From contig NC_021677.1 of the NCBI RefSeq assembly GCF_000247815.1, forward strand, positions 43,064,864-43,128,863: a stretch of 64,000 bases of DNA, read 5' to 3'. Shown here piece by piece: positions 54,821-64,000 of the stretch. Source of the DNA: Ficedula albicollis. Lineage: Eukaryota; Chordata; Aves; Passeriformes; Muscicapidae. Within the stretch, counting starts at the first letter, position 1; every line of letters begins with the position of its first letter. The notes under the pieces were generated by a model. It saw nothing but the letters and a program-made list of their open reading frames with translations. It searched no databases and was not told where the DNA came from. The position numbers and the translations under genes are program-made.

Positions 54821-55052
54821 CCACACGGTATTTCTGTAGTTCACTGGGCAATTTTTTCAGTGAAGAAGTTTTTATTTGACATTGTGCTGATTTAATTGTT
54901 ACCGCCACACGGTATTTCTGTAGTTCACTGAGCAATTTTTTTCAGTGAAGAAGTTTTTATTTGACATTACCACACGGTATTTCTGTAGTTCACTGGGCAA
55001 TTTTTTCAGTGAAGAAGTTTTTATTTGACATTGTGCTGATTTAATTGTTACC
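54821..55052. repeat. Three-copy tandem repeat, spacings 84 and 65
   Basis: CCACACGGTATTTCTGTAGT begins at 54821, 54905 and 54970. The first and third copies carry an extra GTGCTGATTTAATTGTTACC tail that the middle copy lacks, so the array probably grew by unequal exchange and then lost a piece of one unit. Confidence 0.93.
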
Positions 55053-55944
55053 AGTAAATGCATAACTTGTACAGTCTCCTTCTCTAGTAGATAGGACACC
55101 AGAGCCAACTGTTTAGGCCCAAACTATAGTTATAAGATTCCACTGTAGGAAAACCTTATGTGAGTCAGTGGGTCACGTACCCCAGCTGTTACAGACACCA
55201 TTTTCCCTCTTCTCTTCAATAACATTTTGCTTCCAGACTTTGCCTGACATTTCAACAAAATATTGCCCCAGGCACTTAAGGCCCTGTGTGCCCAGATTCT
55301 TTGTTTATGTGATGTGGCATTAGTATTTCCTTTTTTTCCTTTTGTAAAGTGCTTTCAGATGTATAGCTGAAAAATACTAATTAATTGCTTGTATTAGTAC
55401 TGTCATATTATATCTAAGGTATAAATATATCCTGCATTCAGCTGACACATCTTCCTGGAGAACAATGCAGAATGCTGGCAATAACAACAAATTCCTTTAT
55501 TTGAGGTGATTTTTTTTTTTTTGTCTTTTAAATTTAATGCACCAATAACCCACAAGCAAAGTCAGGAATAATGGGCTGCTTTTCGGACCCTGTAGAAATT
55601 AATATTGCCCTTGACAGGACTCTGCTTACTTGAGAATTGAAAATACACTTGTCCTGTCTCACAAGCATGGTCTTGTGGTAAAATGGGTGCTGTCTGCCCT
55701 CAGCCTGGAGCTGCAGAGATAAATGAAAATGCACATACAGCCCAGCACTTGTCACTGCTGGGATTGAAGGTAACCACAGCAGACGATGAGCTGTATGCAC
55801 CGTGTTCCTATTCTTAGTTGTGCAAAAATAACTCTCATTTTCTTTTCTTGTCCTGCCCAGTACTGTTCTTCCAGATCCTTACACAAGCCAGCACAAACTT
55901 GTTAGCATTTCTGGGACAAGCCTCCACTTTTGGCTGCAGAGAAG

Positions 55945-56083
55945 CAGGGGACACCATAGGTCTTTGAGAGCAACTGGGTGCATCTCCAACAAATGGGTAT
56001 TGCCTGACACAATCAGGGGACACCATTGATCTTTGAGAGCAACTGGGTGTATCTCCAACAAATGGGTATTGCCTGACACAATT
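55945..56083. repeat. Two-copy tandem duplication, period 69
   Basis: CAGGGGACACCATAGGTCTT and its near copy start at 55945 and 56014; three substitutions are visible. Confidence 0.93.
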
Positions 56084-59000
56084 ATTCTGGTGCAGGCTCT
56101 TCTCTCCATGTGGCTGGAGATGCCTGAAGAGGATTGATCAGAAATGTCAGTGACCCCCCTCAGACTTGAGATTTTTTGTTCTCACTGGAAAACCATTTGT
56201 GTTTCTGCCTCCTGCAGTGTCACAGTCACTTCTTTGGATCATCACATTTGTGTACCTTTAATTAAAATGAGTGTTTCAAAAAGAAGAAAGGCCAGCCAGA
56301 GCTTTAGGTCAGAGATAAGAATGATAGGTCAAGATTCTCAGCTCTTGATGCTGTCAAACAAAATGTGATATCATTCTCCTTAGGCCCATTTTTATACACA
56401 GGCAGGCTATGTTGCAAACCTTACACTTTTTAATGCATTGCTAGAGCTGCATTGCAAACAAATGTATCACATAATTGTAACCGTGGTACTACAGTAAGCC
56501 CGTGTCCAGCTGATCTTTTGTCTTTTTGTTCCTCGTACACACTTGTACAATTAGGTTGTTTCTTTGAGCTATGGTAAAACTATAATTGCAGATACCAGTA
56601 CTATGCCAGCATGGCATAATGTGGTATCTGATGGTTACCAACAGCTCCTAAATGCTGTTAGTAACTCTTTGAATTGTCAAAACTGAATATAAACATTGGA
56701 CCGGTGTTCAAGTGGGTGTTGAAAAATGAAGTGAGGTGTATAACTAAATAATGTCAGCTTGAATTAAAATATCTCATTCAAACTTTTAATGGGAATGGGG
56801 AGAATTTTCAGTCAGTCATTTCTTCAGCATTTCATTCTTGTATGACAATGACTTTCTGACACTTTATAGTGAGTTCTAGTTACCTCTTATCAGCTTTTTC
56901 CTGCTCTTATGTCTGGTATCTGTGCCATACAGGAAAAGGATTATTGCTCTTCCTAAATTAATTCTTGCAGTACTTTTTAATGCATGGATAATTGTTTGTA
57001 TCTTAGCTTCTGTAAAAACTTCTCTCTATGGGGCCTTCAATTTAGTTAGAGGCTGAAATAAAATTCTCCTTTAACATTGCAGACCTAAAACTTCCAATTA
57101 GTTTTGTGATCCCGTGAAGGCACTGCTCTCAAGACAGTTTTACCTCTTGGTTTTCTAATTTTTGCTGTATGTGTAAGAAACCCTGAGGCTGGAATGTTGT
57201 CTTTCCCCTCTGTTGGGATGTGTGTCTCAGAAAGAAACTATCCCAGCTAGAAAGACCTTAAAGGTGATTCAGACTTTGAGCATCACAGCAACTTCTAATA
57301 CTTCCTTGGCTATTATTAGATGACAAATTTCTGCATTGCTGGCATGTGTAAGCACCAGTGATACTGTTCTCACTGAGATGGAAGGACTTTTTAAAAGAAA
57401 AAGATGGTTAATTTTGCTAGTATGTAGGTTTTTCTATTTAACCTCCTGATGGTTTCAACTGTTTTTGTAAAAAAATTGGTGAATAAGTCACGTGAATAAG
57501 AAAGAGAACATATTTACTGCCTCTAGATTTCCAGAACATATCCAGTGTAAATCACTAGTGGTTCAGAGTCAATATAATTTGGAAGATTTCTGTGGCTTAT
57601 GTGAAATGAGTGGACAGGTAGTGTATTATATTATGCCATAATTTATAGCTGCTTTAGTGCACTTGGCTTTGTACTTCAGCTGCTGAAGCCTTTGGTAAAC
57701 GTACTAATAGTTCAAATTTTAGCAATGGTGGAGCACATTTTCAGGAACAAGTAGTAGTACTGGCCTATAGTTTGGTAGAATTGTCCAGTGTGGCACTGTA
57801 GAACCCCCAGCTGAAGAGAAGATTGATATCTGCCATTTCCTTCTTCTGTTCCTGTAAGGGGCTGCAGTTCACATCTCTGTTTTAGAGTCACTTTTTCATA
57901 GGTTGAACTTTTAACCCTTTCTGTAGCAAGCATTTCTGAAGTCAGGATACTTGAAGCATCTTCAGGTATCATCTTCTCTTCATTGGATGCTTCCCTCAGG
58001 AAGAAACTCAGTAACCCAGCTGCAGAGGCTGAAGGCTGGCTGGCACAAGTATTACTAGGAATTTCAGGGTTATATTCTCAAGACAGAAAAATTCAGCCCA
58101 CATGCCAGTGCAGCTAATAAAAGATGGGGTGAACATAAAGGCTGGTCTTTCATAACATCTGCTGTGTCAGTCAGGATGCTTTTTCCACTAGACTTGACAT
58201 CTGAGCCACTGCTACAGAAGATTTAATAGTCTTATCCAGAGTGAATTGGAAAACTCCAGTATCCTGAACTTTCCTTATTAACTAGATGAACCATTCTTTT
58301 CAAGAAAAATTACAAGCCTGGAAATTCAAGTGGAACTGCAGCTGAAAGTAGATCATCTAGGAAGCTGCTGGTTACCTACTTATTGGCCTTTTTTTTTATA
58401 CTTTTGCTGCTGTGAGTATCCCAAAGCACATCTGAAATACCCTGGCAAGGAGTAACTCTCCAGAGAACATTCCTTCTGCATGGATAGGCATGCTCCTCAG
58501 TGAAGCAGCTCTGCACAACCCCTTGCTGCCATCTCCTGCCTATGGAGAATGTTTGCCACCAGACCAACCCAAGGGCAAAGATGATCCTGTAACAGTGAAG
58601 TGAGGGTTGAAATAACTTATTTGATGGTTCTGTGCCACTGCTTGTTGCCTGGCATTTTCAGGCAATGGATAATGACTGCACAGAGCTAGCTCTGCTGCAC
58701 TAGGACTTCAAGAAATGCTTGCATTAGCCTAGAAATGACATAAATATATGGAAGCACTGCCACAGCAACTTGTTTGTTTCAGGTCAAGGCACTGCAAATG
58801 CCCCTAGGTAAACAGATCCAATAAAAACACTGGCTGCCTTGACCTTTGAAGCTAATAAATTGTGTTGCAATCAGTTACACTCCTTTTCTTTCACACGTTC
58901 TCTCATTTTCCTCTTTCTCCCTTTAGTTTATGCACTTCAATGCAAATTCTCTTCATTTATAACTGAGGATAAAAAAGCTTTCCATAAAAATTGTAATTTT

Positions 59001-62000
59001 CTTTTTAAACTGATGCATATATTATTAAAGAGAAAATTTTATATGGTCTTTGATTTAATGACTAATGAATTGAGTATTACTGAAATGCACTACATCTTAG
59101 ATACTGATCCTGTATTTTTAGACAAATAGTATGAACATCAGAGACAGGAGTAGGCTGATCTAGCTTATTTGTTTTAGTTTACTGAAGAACATCTTGACTG
59201 ATCCAGTCCTTAAGAGTTCTATCACAGTAGCACAGATCTATTAATTTATTGTTTGTAATACACTGAGTTTTTTATACAAATGCTTTCTGTAGCATCCAGG
59301 TATATTCCACTAGCAATCCCATTTCTGGATGTTAATATATTCTATTATTTTGTCATTTTCTGATAGAACCCAATATCTGATAGATAGAGCTATAACCTGA
59401 GAAGCTTCCTAACATGAGGAGAAAAATTAAAGCCTTTAAATCTGAAATCACTAGCTGAAATCTTGCACTCAGGGATAAAATCAAGAGCTTGATCACTGAA
59501 ACACTCACACTGCTCCTTCTTGTATGTGTACACATTGAGAATGTGATCAGAGTGGGCATCGGACTATTCCCCTGAAATGGCACCTTTGTGCTGAGGCCAA
59601 AGACATATGACTTTAGGGGAAGTAAGTGCTCCTAATGAAGGATATTATTTCTACAGAATGGGATTATGACCTTCTGATAGAAAGATATTTGCAATGGGAA
59701 ATCCTTGGCCTTCAGCAGTGTTGAAATTCACTGTTGCCAGGCTTTTTTAAAAAAAGATTCTCTATTGTCTCAAAAGAGTTGAGTTTTTTAAAAGAATATT
59801 TGCAGTTCCAGGGTGATGCTTTTGAAAGCTGAGTTGAAGAAAGTGTGCTGTCAACTCTGCAACTTATACAGGTTGTTCATGTACTTCTCCTGTGCAGCTA
59901 TCAGTGTGGTCATACACAGGAGAGGGAAGATAATGATTTTCCATCAAATGGCCATCCTGTTTTTTGTAACATTGCCAGAACTCTATGGAGTATGGCTTCT
60001 GCTGCAGTGCAGAATGATTAATCGCTGGCTAGGAAGGAAGAGCCACTATTACCACCTATTCCTTGTAGAAATAGCAGAGCTTTGATGTGCAGGTTGATGC
60101 CTGCACAACAGGCACTCCCAAACTCTCTGACACAGAGGGATACTCAGTAATGTTGCAGAAGTGGAAAGCCGTGCTTAATTTGCATATGCATTCACATATT
60201 TTAGCCATAATGTATTCCTAAAGCATTTCTGTTTTGTTCTCTGTTCTTCTGTATGAAACAACCAGCTATGAAATCAACACCATTTATACCAGATTTCTTT
60301 AAAGACAAGTTGCAGTGTGCTTGTGTATCTGCAGTGAACCGTGACTCTACATAGGGCCTCTGCTCATCCCAGCTTCCCAACCTCTTTGCTCCCTCAGTCT
60401 TGTGAATGATGCAGAACTGCAAGAGGAAAAATACTTCCTGTCTCTCACCTCTTCTAACAGCTAGTGGTTGCTTTGTCACCTTGAAATTCTCTTCCCTGCT
60501 TCTCTCTAGCCTACCTCTTACCCAAGATCACTGTTTCTGTGAGAGAAGAACATAGGAAAAAAGCTTATGATCTTCCTCTCTGCCAAAGGAAAATGTTTAC
60601 CAGGTGAATAGGTTAGGCTGATAGAGTGGGAGAAACCCATTGTTCCAGCTATACAGTCATTGCCTTGAAATACTGCTGTAAGATGCTTGGATTTTGCAAT
60701 AGTGTGGTACAAGAGCTCTCTCACATAGAACAAATTCACTGCCCCCTTCCTGTGTGTAAAACAGTGACTATGAACAGAGTGGTGATAGAGGTTTATGTGG
60801 TTGCTGCTAGACATGAATACAGGGTACTCATTCTGAATGAGGTTATCTGATCTGCTCTGGTGCAGGACTGAGTAGGAGGTGAGAGAAACTCTCCAGGCAC
60901 TTGAAGAGGCAGGGTATTGTAACTAGGAGGACTGACTGATGTCTGATCTGCTTTGGCAAAGGCTGCGCTACCTATAGATTTTTCTGAACTGCTTAGTAGG
61001 AAATTGGATAAGGTGACAGGAGTGTCAGTTATCAATTGGAGTCTTTCAGAATGGCAAACAATTCTCTTGCTCTTTTTATATAGTGATTTCTGCATTGTGC
61101 CCTGTCACAACTTCCATTTTTTGTATTTGACAGCTTATCCTTTTCCTTTAAATACAGAATTCTAAGAGCAGAGGACGGGTGTTCCCCTATCATGCATGTC
61201 CCCAGTTGCCACTAAGTATTGAAGTCTGCCTTGGACTGAGGCCAGAATAGATGCCTTCAGGCTGGACAGCTTTGAAGCACATGGAAACTAGATAAGTCAT
61301 GTATGAAAATTAAAGTGTATCAGTTCTTAGTCAACAAAGAAAGAAGCAACCAAAATTAGGAATGCAAGCTCTCCAGAAAATAGCAGATCAGACTTGGCTT
61401 TCAAAATAAGGCGTACAGTAATCAAAGGATTTGTAGCCAACATGTACAATTTCTAGTCTTCTTCCCCTAAAGACTCCTTAAGAAGTGTTCATTATTCCCT
61501 GAAAGATATAGTTTAAGACATTTAGCAGTCTCATGCATATTTTGAAATTAAACCTGTTTGGAATATACTTTTACAGAGTAAAGGGAAACTGGAATCATAT
61601 GCTTCTATTTGTCTTCACAGCTAGGCAAACTGTTTTACACATGCACATATGGAAATATAAAAGACATAATATGGATCCATATATATCCATGCATACTCAT
61701 ATGTGTAGGTTATCGTAGCACACAACTGGAAATCAGATCAAACTGAACCTGTTTGCAGTTCAGCTGTTTCCCTGCTTTGTAATGTTGGTTTTGACACTTG
61801 AACTCTTAACTTTCCAGTAGTAAAGTATGAAGATGTATCTGTCCTAGGATAACGATCCATGAAGTTAATGGTCATAAAATTCCTAGAGATTGAATGAAAA
61901 TTAAGTGCACAGAGGAAGCAGGGTAGTGTGATGTCAACTAGGAGACACAGGAGCTGGGACTGCCCAGGAACTTCAAAGGGAAATGTCTTGTAGAACAACC

Positions 62001-62394
62001 TTTGACTGAAATGGTTTGTTTCACTGTGGTACATTGTAAAATGCCTTCAGTGGGAGTGCACTAGGAGCAGTGATTGTTCTGCTCAAAAAGGCAGGCAAAA
62101 AGCAGGGAAATAGGCTGAAAGGATACATGGTGTCCATCTGCTGAGATCTTTTTGTGCATTTGTTGGGAACTATTTCAGCTGTTCTGACAGCCTGCCTGAA
62201 AGGATCAAAACAACCTGTGTTAGGCAGGCATGGCAGCAGTAGCAGAGAACAATGATTCTGTGCCCTTAAGTTATCTGAAGCTGTGTTCTAGGAAGCAAGC
62301 TTTTTCTCAGTTTCCTTGATAATGAGCCATTTTAACCAGGGCTTCTACCGTGATTCACTTGTGATGTGCTTTTGAGGTAGGTTATGTACTCTTC

Positions 62395-62500
62395 CCTCAG
62401 AGAAGGAAAGCAAGTGCAGAAAGCTCAAGTGTTTTGCCTAAGGCTGCTCAGTGAATCAGTGCCATGCCACAGGATGAATCCAGAGTATATGGCTCAATTC
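62395..62500 (-). mobile_element. Possible MIR-like remnant
   Basis: 'agagaaggaaagcaagtgcagaaagctcaagtg', 'ttttgcctaaggctgctcagtgaatcagtgcca' and 'aggatgaatccag' resemble the reverse of the MIR core. Weak to moderate match, with no ends visible. Confidence 0.4.
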
Positions 62501-64000
62501 ACTTACTGTGACTAGATGGTGCTCTCTCTGATGGATGCAGTCATTTCAGTTGCTGCTCATGGTTTGAAATAGGGAGCCAAGAGGTATTTTAACTAGCGTA
62601 GTACTGACTTGATTCCTCAGTGTCATGGCCTAGTCCCAACTGCCCAAGGCCATTTCTGATACCTTCAGCATTTTTCTTGCAGCTGTTTTTTTTTTTTTTT
62701 CTTGTAAGCAAGTATTGTAGATAATGAGGGCAAAAAGAGGCTCACAAAACCACCTGCTCAATCTAGACAGATGTTTTATCTGAAACCTCAATGTCTTCAA
62801 ATTAAGCTCATGGTTCTTGTCATGTCCATCTTTCAAGTCACCTTCTTTGCAGAACACTTTTACCATATTTTAGTACTGCTGCTGTGTTCAGGCCCAGGCT
62901 TCAAGCTAAAGAACAAGCTAATTCACCTTTCTTCTGGTCTGTTTTCTAGAGCTCTGATTGTTCTTGTTGCTGTGTCCTGGATAGTCTCCAGCTGTTTGCC
63001 CTGTAACTTCACAGACTCTATAGCACCCAAATATAGTGTTTAAGGGAAAGATTTATCAACACTGAATACATTGTACAGGAGGTAATAGTAGACCTCTGAT
63101 TTGTATTTCTGCAATGAACTATAGCTGTGTAGGTCCTCCTCTTCACAACTGCTGCCAGGCTGATCACTCCTCATTGTACAGTCAGGCAGGTTTTTTCTAA
63201 ACTACTGTAGAAGCTGTGTTTATAAACTGTGTTTATTGCATTGCAGCTCCTGTATTTTAAATTTTATAATCAATTTGAAGTAAAGTCATCATTGTGGCAA
63301 ATTCCAAATTCGATTAAGATGAAGACTTTATCAGCCTGTTTTTTTTATTCTATCCTCCAGGTCCTAAATAAATTAAATATTAATACCAAAAGCAGGACAA
63401 ACAGACTTAATATAACCTCCTATTTTCATTCTGATCTACTGCTAATTATTCTCAGAATATGTTTTTTCAGTTAGTTTTGTGACAATGTGTAGAAATATGT
63501 TTCCCTGTGGCATGTGAAACTCTGCTGAAGGGTTTTCAAGATACAAAGTTCTGGTTCTAACCTCATCAACAATCCATGGAGAAAACTGGCTGGTTTGACA
63601 GAGTTTGGTTTTGAAAAATCCAGTTCCTCTGTTATTCACCTCCCTCTTTTTTGCCAGGCATTTTCAGTTTGAATATTCTCCCCCTCTTTTCTACCACTTA
63701 AATACTGAAGCTGATAATGTCATAGAAAAGTTGCAGGATGGTTCATGATCCTGGACTTCTCTCTCTGGGACCACTCAAGTCACTGGCTTCAGCACACAGA
63801 TTGTTTTTGGAAGTCCTTAGTTAACTGCAGTAACAGGCTAATGATTTTTACAGGTGGAATATGAGAATCAGAATGTTCAATAAAGTATCCCTGTGTTGGT
63901 TTGACAATGAAGGAGTAAAAGGAGAAATTAAACTTCCTAGAAAGCATTAAGGAGTTGCTAAATAATTTCTTGGAAGCTGTTCTATGATAGAGGGAACACA

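Larger units (their letters stand above)
37466..64000 (+). other. NRXN3: NRXN3 intron (5' part; continues beyond window)
   Basis: At least 26.5 kb of intron follows the stalk exon. It contains two CR1 3' ends (about 38281-38731 and 47214-47556), an 11-base triple repeat (40021), a MIR-like remnant (about 62395-62500) and seven tandem-duplication loci between 43063 and 56083. I looked for the acidic splice-site-5 exon, the transmembrane exon and a polyadenylated alternative 3' end and recognised none. The ORFs at 38999-39346 (115 codons) and 52967-53422 (151 codons) resemble no family I know and look like chance frames. The stretches 40060-43060, 44000-47210, 47560-50110, 52200-54330 and 56090-62390 show nothing I can assign. 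Confidence 0.8.

Noticed and set aside
37466..64000. Search for the next NRXN3 exon (acidic DDEDF-type segment) and the transmembrane exon
   Set aside because: No matching codons with splice sites were recognised; they must lie beyond 64000.

Overview
The window is a piece of a bird genome that lies inside one large gene, neurexin-3 (NRXN3), transcribed on the + strand. Three exons can be read with clean splice signals and compatible phases: 7047-7218 (start of the last LNS/laminin-G domain), 29955-30044 (the 90-base alternative exon of splice site 4, SS4) and 37158-37465 (end of the LNS domain plus the Thr-rich stalk). Joined, they give a continuous frame both with and without SS4. The isoform-specific residues of exons 1 and 3 ([36 protein letters not shown]) fit neurexin-3 rather than neurexin-1 or -2. 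The bird assignment rests on several CR1 LINE pieces with typical avian 3' ends, the absence of mammalian SINEs or L1, and the compact introns.

Layout: 1-7046 is intron; 7047-7218 exon; 7219-29954 intron (22.7 kb, with a 727-base G run, a rotted 1.4-kb CR1, a 289-base pentanucleotide array, one CR1 tail, one MIR-like element and a 346-base tandem duplication); 29955-30044 SS4 exon, followed by a tight cluster of six UAAA motifs; 30045-37157 intron (7.1 kb, with a second G run of 788 bases); 37158-37465 exon; 37466-64000 intron, still open at the window end (two CR1 3' ends and many short tandem duplications). No further exon, complete gene, RNA gene or independent transcription unit could be supported.

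Functionally, the exons encode the LNS domain shared by alpha- and beta-neurexins. It binds neuroligins, LRRTMs and cerebellins across the synapse, and the SS4 insert switches partner choice. The sequence around SS4 (weak acceptor, strong-looking decoy AG upstream, UAAA cluster downstream) looks like the known STAR-protein-regulated switch, apparently kept in this bird.

Apart from the gene, three features stand out: two giant poly-G runs, each sitting between two copies of the same short A/T-rich flank (most likely assembly artefacts); fourteen loci carrying two- or three-copy tandem duplications, thirteen with 43-102-base units and one of 346 bases; and an internal rearrangement in the old CR1. 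I found no evidence of an undescribed biological system.
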